From CAZRIZ01 sp050950465 (lineage in GTDB: Bacteria > Patescibacteriota > Saccharimonadia > Saccharimonadales > Saccharimonadaceae), in NCBI GenBank assembly GCA_050950465.1, contig JBMNHQ010000002.1, forward strand, positions 124,001 through 188,000: DNA of 64,000 nt, in the 5' to 3' direction. Below are positions 56,149-64,000 of this stretch, one piece after another. Below the pieces are notes generated by a model. It did no database searches and had not been told where the DNA came from. It saw only the letters and a list, made by a program, of their open reading frames with translations. The position numbers and the translations under genes are program-made. How positions within the stretch are numbered: the stretch's first letter is position 1; each line of letters begins with the position of its first letter.

Positions 56149-57537
56149 TTACAATTGGCGTTTTGTGCGAGGGGGTTGAGATTGGGTTCCGGGTACAGGA
56201 AATTTTAGCGCTAGGGTCTTTACTTCGTTTTGAATTCTTTCCATTTCTATTTCGAAATCTGCTTCTTTAGCTCCATTACTAATTTTCTGACAAATTCCTG
56301 CTACTTCCTTCATCCAGGTTGCTAATTTTTTCATCTCAGGTTTACCTAACCCTCTTGTAGTTATAGCCGGTGTTCCCAACCTCACTCCAGAGGGCCTAAA
56401 GGCTGGACCTTTGTCGTTTGGGATAGAGTTAGCATTTAGTGTCAATCCGACTTTGTCTAACGCGATTTCATAAGTTTTACCGTCGATGCCAAAACTTGAC
56501 ATCATATCAATCAGGATTAAGTGATTTTCTGTTCCGTTGCCTTGTAGCTTAAATCCATGACTAATCAGTTCATCTGCTAATGTCTTTGCATTTTCTACGA
56601 TATTTTTTGCATAAGTCTTAAATTCTGGTTTTAAAGCTTCTCCAAACGATACTGCTTTAGCTGCGATAATATTTTCTAGTGGACCACCTTGAGTGCCGGG
56701 AAATACTGATCGATCAATTAAGGTTGGGATGTTTTCTAGAGTTTTTTCTGGTTTCTTTAACGGTGAACTAACCTTACCCATAGACAGAATCATACCTCCT
56801 CTTGGTCCTCGCAAAGTTTTATGCGTTGTGGTGGTTATAACATGAAAGCCGTGTTCTAGTGGATTTGGATGTGCTCCGCCAGCAATTAGTCCTGCTACAT
56901 GCGCCATATCTGCCATTAAAAGACAGTTAGGAATCTTTTCGCCAATTTTTGCTACTCTCTCAAAATCCGGAATTTTCATAAATGCCGAGTAGCCGACTAA
57001 AATAATTTTTGGCTGTTCTTTTAGGGCTTTCTCTTCCAGCTCTTCGTAATCAATGTCGCCGTCTTCTGTTACGCCATAGGAAATAAAGTCGTAAATCTTG
57101 GCTGACCGGGTTACTTTTGCGCCATGTGTTAAATGTCCACCAGCTGGCAGTGACATTGCTAAAATCTTATTGCCTGGCTCGCACCACGCAAAGTATACTG
57201 CTTCGTTGGCGTTTGCACCAGAATGTGGTTGTACATTGGCGTGATCGGCACCAAATAACTTGCAAGCTCGAGCAATCGCCAGTCTCTCTATCCGATCGAC
57301 ATTTTCCTGTCCGCCATAATAGCGATAGTTTGGGAGCACTTTTTTGCCAATTTCTGTTTCCGTATCTGTCTTTAAGCCAGCAAAGCTTGGATAACCCTCG
57401 CTATATTTATTCGTTAATACTGACCCTGTTGCCTCTAACACTTCCATTGACACATAGTTTTCGCTCGGAATTAATTCTAACCCCTCACTTTGTCTTACTT
57501 TCTCACTCTCAATCAAATTAAATACTGGGTCTTTCAT
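56149..57537 (-). CDS. glyA: Serine hydroxymethyltransferase
   Basis: 462 aa PLP enzyme making glycine and methylene-tetrahydrofolate from serine. LIPSENYVS, NVQPHSGANANEAVY, MADMAHVAGLIAGG, PLP-lysine in TTTTHKTLRGPRGG, FPGTQGGP. An insertion of about 18 residues separates SEGYP from RYYGG (normally adjacent), and a shorter one precedes FPGTQGGP, making it longer than the usual 415-430 aa. AGGAGG precedes ATG. First product in the glyA-folA-thyA dTMP cycle (20-nt overlap with folA). Confidence 0.95.
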   Translation of the reverse strand: MKDPVFNLIESEKVRQSEGLELIPSENYVSMEVLEATGSVLTNKYSEGYPSFAGLKTDTETEIGKKVLPNYRYYGGQENVDRIERLAIARACKLFGADHANVQPHSGANANEAVYFAWCEPGNKILAMSLPAGGHLTHGAKVTRSAKIYDFISYGVTEDGDIDYEELEEKALKEQPKIILVGYSAFMKIPDFERVAKIGEKIPNCLLMADMAHVAGLIAGGAHPNPLEHGFHVITTTTHKTLRGPRGGMILSMGKVSSPLKKPEKTLENIPTLIDRSVFPGTQGGPLENIIAAKAVSFGEALKPEFKTYAKNIVENAKTLADELISHGFKLQGNGTENHLILIDMMSSFGIDGKTYEIALDKVGLTLNANSIPNDKGPAFRPSGVRLGTPAITTRGLGKPEMKKLATWMKEVAGICQKISNGAKEADFEIEMERIQNEVKTLALKFPVPGTQSQPPRTKRQL

Positions 57538-58018
57538 TTATCCTCCTTTTTATATATTTAACAAAAGTATATTTTAGGCCGTCTTCCTCTCCCTCCCCGA
57601 TAACTTTTCTATAAAATTCGGTTTTATTGAATTCTGGGAAAAAGGTATCTGCTTCCGCCTCGGCTTCAACCTCAGTCAAATATAAGATATTTGTATAAGG
57701 CAACAACTGCTCGTAAACACTTGCTCCGCCAATCACGAAAATCTCTTCCTTACTGTCGATAAATTTTTTGATAAATTTATCCAAATCAGTTACGGGAATT
57801 ACTCCTTCTGGTAATTTATCAGGCTCACGAGTCAGGACATAGTTTTCTCTACCCGGTAGTATTTTTGGTAAAGACTCAAGGGTTTTATGCCCCATTAATA
57901 TTTTATGTCCCATCGTGGTCTTCTTAAAGTATTTCATATCTTCTGGGATGTGAAATACTAGTCCATTTTTATTTCCAATTTCCCCCCTTTTTCCGACTGC
58001 CGCAATCATACTAAACAT
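57518..58018 (-). CDS. folA: Dihydrofolate reductase
   Basis: 166 aa. IAAVGKRGEIGNKNGLVFHIPEDMKYFK, catalytic acidic residue in that block, TMGHKILMGHKTLESL, NYVLTR, FVIGGASVYEQLLP. Regenerates tetrahydrofolate used up by ThyA. Lies 5 nt after thyA and overlaps glyA, so three-gene operon. GGAG precedes ATG. Confidence 0.96.
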   Translation of the reverse strand: MFSMIAAVGKRGEIGNKNGLVFHIPEDMKYFKKTTMGHKILMGHKTLESLPKILPGRENYVLTREPDKLPEGVIPVTDLDKFIKKFIDSKEEIFVIGGASVYEQLLPYTNILYLTEVEAEAEADTFFPEFNKTEFYRKVIGEGEEDGLKYTFVKYIKRRINERPSI

Positions 58019-58023
58019 TCGCT

Positions 58024-58962
58024 TTACTCCGTTACTGGCATGGAAATCCTGCCCTGATGTTGATAATTTTTTAATTTAATATCGAGCAGATTTCTAGAGT
58101 TATCGAATTTAAAGAAGTCTTTAATTTCGGGGTTGATCCAAAGCTTCGGCGCCTCAAATAACTTACCATCTTTAGCTAACTTTTCATCGCGTCGCTGAAT
58201 CTGCTCTTTAATACCATCGATTTGATTTTCGTAAATATGGGCATCGTTGATTACGTAAGTCATCTGCCCCGCTTTCAGGTCTGTCACCTGTGCGATTAGA
58301 TGACACAATACGGCGTATTGTGTCACATTAAAGGGCATACCTAGCGGTACATCATTGCTGCGCACTGTCACCATGATGTTTAATCGTCCCCTGCTCACAT
58401 TCCATTGAGTATTCCAGACGCAGGATGGTAAGGCGGCGGTTTCTAGCCATTCGTTTTGCCACAAAGATAACACCATACGTCGGTTAGCGGGATTGGTCTT
58501 TAGGGTCTCGATTAGTGATTGAATTAACTGATATCTTTTAACAATCCAACCATAGGCTGTGCCAATCGTTCCAGCATATTCTCTACCGAACTCCTTACCC
58601 ATATAAAAGCCATCATCACCAATTCGCCATTCATCCCAAATACTTACTCCACGCTCCTTTAGCCAATCCACCTCATTGCTTTGCGCTTGATAAATCCAAA
58701 GCATCTCCAAAATCGCTGACTTAAAAGCAACTTGCTTGGTAGTTAGAATTGGGAACTCTTTTGTTAGATCAAAGGTTAAAACTTGGTGCGGTAAAGAATA
58801 GGTCGTGGTTGGTTTCTTAACTTGGGAAACATGGGTTGGTATATTAACCTTACCTGCCTTAGTACGTTTTTTCTGCAACACTGCTGGGTCGGTGGTAACT
58901 TTTTCTCCATTCTTTAAAATTCGTTCACAAAGATCCAGATATTGCTCATCAAATCTGCTCAT
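58024..58962 (-). CDS. thyA: Thymidylate synthase (ThyA)
   Basis: 312 aa from the ATG at 58960-58962: GGGAG is 6 nt upstream, while the ATG two codons earlier overlaps it. Catalytic Cys in ALPSCVWNTQW (usual LPPCH), phosphate-binding RRMVLSLWQ, RSNDVPLGMPFNVTQY, and DAHIYENQIDGIKEQ. Slightly longer than E. coli ThyA (264 aa). Uses dUMP from Dut and methylene-THF from GlyA. Confidence 0.95.
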   Translation of the reverse strand: MSRFDEQYLDLCERILKNGEKVTTDPAVLQKKRTKAGKVNIPTHVSQVKKPTTTYSLPHQVLTFDLTKEFPILTTKQVAFKSAILEMLWIYQAQSNEVDWLKERGVSIWDEWRIGDDGFYMGKEFGREYAGTIGTAYGWIVKRYQLIQSLIETLKTNPANRRMVLSLWQNEWLETAALPSCVWNTQWNVSRGRLNIMVTVRSNDVPLGMPFNVTQYAVLCHLIAQVTDLKAGQMTYVINDAHIYENQIDGIKEQIQRRDEKLAKDGKLFEAPKLWINPEIKDFFKFDNSRNLLDIKLKNYQHQGRISMPVTE

Positions 58963-59011
58963 TAACATCTCCCTTTCTTATTATTTTAATTTTAGCATAA
59001 AAATAGCTGGG

Positions 59012-59490
59012 TTATTGGGTCAGAGATGCTTGGCGAACTTTGATATCTGAAAAGTTAATGTATCTTGCTAGAATGTCAGCTTGCTTTTTGTTGCGACTTA
59101 ATACGGCGACGCTTACAAGAGAGTCTTCGGCTTCACAGTCCCAAAACTCAAATTCACCCTCTGCGTCTAGCGGTGAGCCAAATTCGATTTTCAAGACGAT
59201 TTGATGGCCATCGCAATCTGTTTGTAGCTTTAGCTGTTAAACTTACGCTACTTCTTTAAAACCATCAAATGTTGCTATTTCATACTCGTTGCGTCCAAGA
59301 TAGGTAACGTTGCTTGACGGCATTAAAACTAAAACGTAGCGGCCTTCTAATAAAACTTTTACGTACTTTGTTTTAGGATCTTCTTTGTGTAACATACCAA
59401 GCTTTGCTTAAGGCTTTATATTGTTTATCCCTGATCTCTGTCGAACTTCCCTCGTTAATTTTTTCTATAACATACCATGAGACCACTCCT
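59012..59490 (-). pseudogene. Fragmented small gene region
   Basis: Three pieces on the minus strand: a frame from about 59490 (WYVIEKINEGSSTEIRD ... YKALSKAWYVTQ), then with a frame change a 50-codon ORF 59395-59243 (MLHKEDPKTKYVKVLLEGRY ... FDGFKEVA), and, after TAA-GTT-TAA in the same frame, an open stretch to 59012 (QTDCDGHQIVLKIEFG ... VRQASLTQ) that lacks ATG. No single start plus ribosome binding site explains them; AAAGGAG lies only at the upstream end. A decayed gene, or two or three small genes. Family unknown. Confidence 0.4.
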
Positions 59491-59505
59491 TTTGTATTTA
59501 TAAAA

Positions 59506-60297
59506 TTAATCAATTTCAATACTCACTGGGCAGTGGTCGGAGCCCATTTGCTCTTGGTGAATGGCGGCAGATTTTAGTCGTGGGCGAAACGCTTTTGAGA
59601 TTAAAAAATAATCAATCCGCCACCCAATGTTGCGTTCACGGGCTTTAGCCCAGTGTGTCCACCAAGAATACTGTCCTGGCTCGGTGCTGAATTCGCGAAA
59701 AGTGTCGATTAGTTTGGCGCTTACGAAATTATCAAAACCGACTCGTTCTTCGTCGGTAAAACCAGCATTGCCACGATTTGGCTCTGGATTAGCTAAATCA
59801 ATTTCTTTATGTGCTACATTTAAGTCACCACAAACTACAACCGGTTTAGTCTTTTCTAGTTCTTTTATATAAGCTAAGAATGCTTCATCCCAGGTTTGTC
59901 GAATATTTAGACGAGTTAAATCACGCTTGGTATTGGGAGTGTAAACAGTTACAAACCAAAAATTGGTAAATTCAGCGGTCGTCACCCTACCCTCGCTGTT
60001 TAAATTGCCATATTCGTCGACTAAATTAAATTTGTTAGTAATGCTTTTTGGTAGATCAAACAAAACTTGAATTGGTTTGATTTTAGAAAAAATCGCCGTA
60101 CCAGCGTAACCAGGTTTGTCGGCTGAGTTGTAGTATTTGAAGTAGCCGTCAGCTGGGTCTTCGTCAATTTGGTCGACTTTAGCTTTAATCTCTTGGAGTC
60201 CGATTATATCGGGTTGGTATGTTTCGATAAATTTTTGCCATTCACCCTTGCTTATGACAGCGCGCAGGCCGTTGACGTTCCAGGAAAATAATTTCAC
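59506..60297 (-). CDS. exoA: Exodeoxyribonuclease III / AP endonuclease
   Basis: 263 aa. LFSWNVNGLRAV, LQEIKAK (metal Glu), YAGTAIFSK, VVCGDLNVAHKEIDL (catalytic Asp/Asn), WRIDYFLIS, GSDHCPVSIEI (catalytic His). Repairs abasic sites and trims 3' ends. Starts within the smpB stop (4-nt overlap). Family-typical length. Confidence 0.96.
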   Translation of the reverse strand: MKLFSWNVNGLRAVISKGEWQKFIETYQPDIIGLQEIKAKVDQIDEDPADGYFKYYNSADKPGYAGTAIFSKIKPIQVLFDLPKSITNKFNLVDEYGNLNSEGRVTTAEFTNFWFVTVYTPNTKRDLTRLNIRQTWDEAFLAYIKELEKTKPVVVCGDLNVAHKEIDLANPEPNRGNAGFTDEERVGFDNFVSAKLIDTFREFSTEPGQYSWWTHWAKARERNIGWRIDYFLISKAFRPRLKSAAIHQEQMGSDHCPVSIEID

Positions 60298-60749
60298 TTA
60301 AATCTCCGACTAGTTTCGCGCTCGATATCGCGCCTCTTGATAGTTTCGCGTTTGTCGTAGGTCTTTTTGCCTTTAGCTACGGCAATTTCAACCTTGATGT
60401 GGCGGCGATTAGTAAACATTCTGAGTGGTATGATAGTAAAGCCAGCCTGCTTTTTTTGGACAAGCTCGGCAATTTGTTTCTTGGTTGCCAATAATTTTTT
60501 TGGTGTGTCAATTACGGTGAGCGAGCCAGACACACCTGGCTGATTGTTGCGTACACTAAACGAAGCGTTGTTAAGCCATAGCTCACCGTCCTTAATGGTA
60601 ACGAAAGCCCCCTTTAATTGAACGTGATGATCGCGTACAGCACGAACTTCTGGGCCCGTCAAAACGATACCGCAGAGTAAAGTCTGCTCGATATGATAGT
60701 CAAATCGAGCACGGCGGTTAATAATGGCGGCGTCGTTGTTCTTGGACAT
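60294..60749 (-). CDS. smpB: tmRNA-binding protein SmpB
   Basis: 151 aa. RARFDYHIEQTLLCGIVLTG, GPEVRAVRDHHVQLKGAFV, basic C-terminal tail KKTYDKRETIKRRDIERE that enters the mRNA channel. Partner of tmRNA in ribosome rescue; no ssrA gene was found in the window. In an operon with exoA and the glutaredoxin gene. Confidence 0.97.
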   Translation of the reverse strand: MSKNNDAAIINRRARFDYHIEQTLLCGIVLTGPEVRAVRDHHVQLKGAFVTIKDGELWLNNASFSVRNNQPGVSGSLTVIDTPKKLLATKKQIAELVQKKQAGFTIIPLRMFTNRRHIKVEIAVAKGKKTYDKRETIKRRDIERETSRRFK

Positions 60750-60752
60750 GTT

Positions 60753-61046
60753 TTATTCAAAGATAAAGCGTGAGGTGTTGATCTCAACCCCTTTTTCTTT
60801 TAGAGCAGCACTAATGCCCTCGCGGTCAAAACCGACTACAATTTGATCATCGATTGCTGTAACTGGTACGCCCTGAAAATTGCCATCGAGTTTTTCGAGC
60901 ATTTCTTTTTGCGCCTCCATGTCGGCGTCGACCATTTTCTTTTCGTAGGCGACTTTGTTGGAGTCAAGCCAGGCAGTTAGTCCGTGGCAAAATGTGCAGG
61001 TGTTAGTAGCATAAACGATAACTTTTGGTTGTGATTTCTCGCTCAT
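60753..61046 (-). CDS. Glutaredoxin-like protein
   Basis: 97 aa thioredoxin fold with active site CTFCHGLTAWL (CxxC), cis-Pro region VPVTAIDDQIVVGFDREG. Resembles NrdH/glutaredoxin-type redox proteins. Lies 3 nt before smpB. Reductant and targets unknown. Confidence 0.85.
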   Translation of the reverse strand: MSEKSQPKVIVYATNTCTFCHGLTAWLDSNKVAYEKKMVDADMEAQKEMLEKLDGNFQGVPVTAIDDQIVVGFDREGISAALKEKGVEINTSRFIFE

Positions 61047-61118
61047 ATCTCTCCTCTTTAATTCGAACCTACATTATAGCATAAAACACTGTCGGTTCGG
61101 TGTGTTAAAATATCTCCT

Positions 61119-62933
61119 ATGAGCGATAAATTAGATAAGATGCCGTACAAGCAAATTATTAAATCAATGTTTGTGGTGGCTAAAACGGCCTTCGGTATCG
61201 CTCCGGGTGTTGCAGTAATTAAAATAATAGAAGCAGTGCTGTCATCAGCTTTACCTATAATCACCACTTATTTTGCGGCCCTGACAACTACAGCTTTAGC
61301 TGATACTTACGCTGGTGTCGTTGATAGTAAGGAAAAAGTCATAATATATTTAGCGATGACTGCTGCTATCTCTGCTTTGATGATGTTGTGGGAGGCGATA
61401 CGACGCTATTTTAATGAGGCATCGCGTTATAAAATTGAGTCGACTGTTAACAGTCGATTAATTGAGCATTTTTATAACATCGATTTTGCTAACTATGACA
61501 ATCGCGATGTCATTGATTGTTATGATCGGGCGCGCGACTTTGCTGGTTTTTTCCCGTACGTCTTTGATCGCCTAGTAGACTTATTTTCTGGTATAGTCGG
61601 CTTCCTGATGATAGCCGGAGTGATGATTACGATTAGTCCTTGGTTATCATTTGCGCTACTAGTGGTAGCTATTCCTGGTGCCATTTTTCAGTTTCAATTA
61701 TCGCGGATGAGTTCGCGTCACTGGCGTGGTAATGTTGGCTCAAGGCGCCGTCTGTATTTTCTTAATGGACTTATCTCATCACCAGCTAATATAGTCGAAA
61801 TCAGGTTGTATGGTTTAGTACGTCACTTATTAAAATTGCGTAAAAAGTTACGTGATCAGGATCAAAAAACTCGGATTGATTTTGAGCGACGGTTTATTTT
61901 TAGACGGTTCTTAGCAGACTTGTTGGTAGCTAGTGTGCAGCTCGGATCATTAATTTGGGTAGTAATTGAAATTGCGGCGCGTCGCCAACCAGTTGGTCAA
62001 TTTTTGTTTGTGCAGCAAAATATTTCTCGAGCTATGGCCAGTCTATCTGGTGTTACCTTTTCTCTCAGCTCCTTGGGTGAAGATATTGCTGGCTTATCTG
62101 ATTACGAAAAAATCGTTAATCTGCCAGTTTTGCAAGCAGGTGATATTAAATTAGATTCACTATCCGAATCTATTAAGGTATCAGACGTCAACTTTCAATA
62201 CCCTGGGACTAAGAACAATGTATTGAAAAATATATCGATGGAAATTAAAAAAGGTCAGAGGGTGGCAATTGTGGGTGAAAATGGCGCTGGTAAGACTACT
62301 TTACTCAAATTGCTAATCGGTTTGTATCGAATTAATAAAGGTAGTATAACAGTTGATGGTAGTGATTTGGCTAACATAGATATTGGCACGTGGCATCGTC
62401 AAATCAGCGTCTTAAGTCAAGATTTTATTCGATATGATTTTGCAACAGCTGACGAAAATGTTTGGTTTGGTGACATATCTAAGTTACCAACTTTGCGACC
62501 AAAATTAGTGCGAGAGGCTATGATAGCATCCGAGTCGCTCGACTTTGTCCAAAAACTTCCCGATGGTGGTGAAAGCTATGTAGATAAGTGGATGGAGTCA
62601 GATGACGGTAAGTCAAGCGTTAATCTATCGGGTGGTCAATGGCAGCGCTTAGCCTTGGCGCGTAACTTTTATCGAAATAGTCCAGTTGTGATTTTGGATG
62701 AACCAACTAGTTCGATTGATGCTTTAGCTGAATCGCGCATTTTCCGCCGATTATTTAGACAAACTGACAAGACAATCATAGTTGTAAGTCATCGCCTGAC
62801 TACGGTTAAGTTAGCCGATGTAATTTATTTGTTGGAAGATGGCAAAATCGTAGAAAAAGGCTCACATCAGGATTTGGTTGCCAAAAAAGGTGCCTACTAT
62901 CAGATGTTTAAATCTCAATTAGGTGTAGATTGA
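61119..62933 (+). CDS. ABC exporter (fused membrane and ATPase domains)
   Basis: 604 aa. Helices within 20-310 (the first two are spaced as in lantibiotic/peptide exporters), Walker A VGENGAGKTTLLKL, signature VNLSGGQWQRLALARNF, Walker B VVILDEPTSSIDA, H-loop VSHRLTT. The signature has Trp where most exporters have Gln-x. TAAAAT with extended TGT ends 7 nt before ATG (leaderless). Substrate unknown. Confidence 0.93.
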   Translation: MSDKLDKMPYKQIIKSMFVVAKTAFGIAPGVAVIKIIEAVLSSALPIITTYFAALTTTALADTYAGVVDSKEKVIIYLAMTAAISALMMLWEAIRRYFNEASRYKIESTVNSRLIEHFYNIDFANYDNRDVIDCYDRARDFAGFFPYVFDRLVDLFSGIVGFLMIAGVMITISPWLSFALLVVAIPGAIFQFQLSRMSSRHWRGNVGSRRRLYFLNGLISSPANIVEIRLYGLVRHLLKLRKKLRDQDQKTRIDFERRFIFRRFLADLLVASVQLGSLIWVVIEIAARRQPVGQFLFVQQNISRAMASLSGVTFSLSSLGEDIAGLSDYEKIVNLPVLQAGDIKLDSLSESIKVSDVNFQYPGTKNNVLKNISMEIKKGQRVAIVGENGAGKTTLLKLLIGLYRINKGSITVDGSDLANIDIGTWHRQISVLSQDFIRYDFATADENVWFGDISKLPTLRPKLVREAMIASESLDFVQKLPDGGESYVDKWMESDDGKSSVNLSGGQWQRLALARNFYRNSPVVILDEPTSSIDALAESRIFRRLFRQTDKTIIVVSHRLTTVKLADVIYLLEDGKIVEKGSHQDLVAKKGAYYQMFKSQLGVD

Positions 62934-62996
62934 TTAATTTCAAACATTTTCCACGTGGAGTCTTATTTTTGTTTCCGTTTATGTTAAAATAGTAGT

Positions 62997-64000
62997 ATGC
63001 GAAAGAGTCGAGAAGCTTTTGTAATGCCGGCAATTATGATTGTTGGAACGGTTCTGTTTTTAGTGTTAGCCTATGCGTTGAATGCCACTGCGTCTGCTAA
63101 GGGCATTATTACCACCTCCCATGCTCAAACATTAGCTCGTCAAGCTGCTGAGTCTGGTATTGCTTATGCCAAAAGTTGTATTATCTCCAATAATCGTATG
63201 GTTACTTGGTCAGATGATCGGCCATTAAAACCAGACACTGACTGTTTTGGTTATCCCATTCCAGAACTTCCAGTGTATGATCCAGTAACTGGTAGCCAAA
63301 TTGGAGTTGATCCTCCACCGCCACCGTATTTAGTGCAAACTGATACTATGCGGTCGTACTTTGAGGTTTACCCTTCTGATATTAATGATAAATATAAAAA
63401 TGTGGCCGCTTTAGGCAAGTTGGATATGCTTCGTAAAGGCACCGATCATGTTCTTCGAGAATATCATCATCGTATGTCAGCCTATGTTACGACTGGTGTG
63501 ACTTTTAATGATATTGCTTTCGGATCAATTTATGGCTACGGTACAAATTTATTAGAAACTGATCCGAATCCAAAGACTCAGATGGGTGTGTATTTTTTTA
63601 CCAAGACTGTGGCTGGTGTAGTACAGGGCGTTGGATCTAATCACGATGAGGTCTTGCGTGGTTGGAATTCACGCGGAACCAAAGGCAATTTTTATTATCC
63701 AGATCCCGACTTGCCAGGGGTTGATTTGCCGCCTAATGTTAGAATCGAAAAAATCTTTACTGATTTTCAGGGCGCTGGTTGGAATGCTTATCTTTTGAGT
63801 TCAGACAACAGAGTTTTCGTTACCGGGGTTAATGGCAACGCTTTGATGGGTAATGGCTTGAATTCAGGTGGTGAGCCAATTTATCTTCCAAACTGGTATG
63901 CCATGACAGAAATGCAAATTCCAGATGGCGAAATCGTTGATACTATCTATCCAAATGGTTCGGTGACGTATATCTTAATGCAAAGTCGAAATCTTTACGT
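62997..64000 (+). CDS. PilX-like pilus-associated protein with RCC1-like repeats (partial)
   Basis: 334 codons visible, running off the window. N-terminal helix and flanking pattern (SREAFVMPAIMIVGTVLFLV ... TLARQAAESGIAYAKS) match PilX-N minor-pilin-type anchors, with the EAG/ESG stretch. A Pro-rich linker follows (VDPPPPPYL), then beta-rich sequence whose end (SDNRVFVTGVNGNALMGNG) resembles an RCC1 propeller blade. Probably exposed on the cell surface with type IV pili, which Saccharibacteria use to reach hosts. TAAAAT ends 6 nt before ATG (leaderless). Confidence 0.7.
   Translation, partial: MRKSREAFVMPAIMIVGTVLFLVLAYALNATASAKGIITTSHAQTLARQAAESGIAYAKSCIISNNRMVTWSDDRPLKPDTDCFGYPIPELPVYDPVTGSQIGVDPPPPPYLVQTDTMRSYFEVYPSDINDKYKNVAALGKLDMLRKGTDHVLREYHHRMSAYVTTGVTFNDIAFGSIYGYGTNLLETDPNPKTQMGVYFFTKTVAGVVQGVGSNHDEVLRGWNSRGTKGNFYYPDPDLPGVDLPPNVRIEKIFTDFQGAGWNAYLLSSDNRVFVTGVNGNALMGNGLNSGGEPIYLPNWYAMTEMQIPDGEIVDTIYPNGSVTYILMQSRNLY

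Overview
The window looks like a chromosomal stretch of a Candidate Phyla Radiation bacterium, most likely Candidatus Saccharibacteria (TM7). This is an inference from gene content, compactness, AT-rich DNA and the monoderm-type envelope genes; no 16S gene or database search was available. TGA is used as a normal stop (for example at the end of gpmI), which argues against the CPR lineages that read UGA as glycine. Two thirds of the window is ordinary chromosome; about 31.0-45.0 kb is accessory.

0-30.8 kb, mostly minus strand: a sigma-region-4/HARE-like regulator (cut by the window edge), topA, three small membrane-protein genes with matched promoters, dprA, a free-standing structured ncRNA, a frameshifted SPFH/prohibitin gene, pth-gpmI, a der-led operon carrying a MacB-type exporter, an RsuA-family pseudouridine synthase, two two-component modules (one response regulator has a long Pro/Gln-rich tail), a cupin, tRNA-Glu, dut, a DUF3048 protein, gltX, a PEGA-like membrane protein, a sortase and an ABC exporter.

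31.0-37.2 kb: an about 6.1 kb element abutting tRNA-Leu(CAA). It carries a large serine recombinase whose reading frame runs into the tRNA, a MerR-like protein, an FtsK-like protein that has lost both Walker motifs, several small membrane or cysteine-containing proteins, an HTH protein, and a structured RNA with its own promoter and mutually exclusive pairings.

37.2-44.1 kb: an inovirus-like (filamentous phage) prophage inserted in tRNA-Ala(GGC) and bounded by a perfect 47-bp direct repeat. Gene order on the minus strand is ssDNA-binding candidate, major coat candidate, five small membrane ORFs, pIII-like protein with signal peptide, pVI-like protein, Zot/pI ATPase, HUH replication initiator, XerC/D-like integrase. 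No secretin (pIV) gene is present, as expected for a host without an outer membrane.

44.4-45.0 kb: one promoter-to-terminator unit holding six tightly packed tRNA-like genes, all abnormal in or around the anticodon arm (arm absent, 11-bp stem, 8-nt loop, Ser anticodon in a class I body). The other five tRNAs in the window are canonical. I regard this array and the prophage as the most interesting objects here.

45.1-64 kb: ordinary chromosome again: PQ-loop-like and Na+/Ca2+ exchanger membrane proteins, nagB, tRNA-Ala(CGC)-GNAT, MFS, LOG, DUF167, pta, an RRM protein, tdk, an SDR, tRNA-Gly(CCC), a degenerate NnrD-like protein, glyA-folA-thyA, exoA-smpB-glutaredoxin, an ABC exporter and the start of a PilX-like/RCC1-like pilus protein. 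With dut and tdk, the glyA-folA-thyA cluster covers dTMP supply. Many genes that head operons have a -10 box 6-10 nt before the start codon, so leaderless mRNAs appear to be common.
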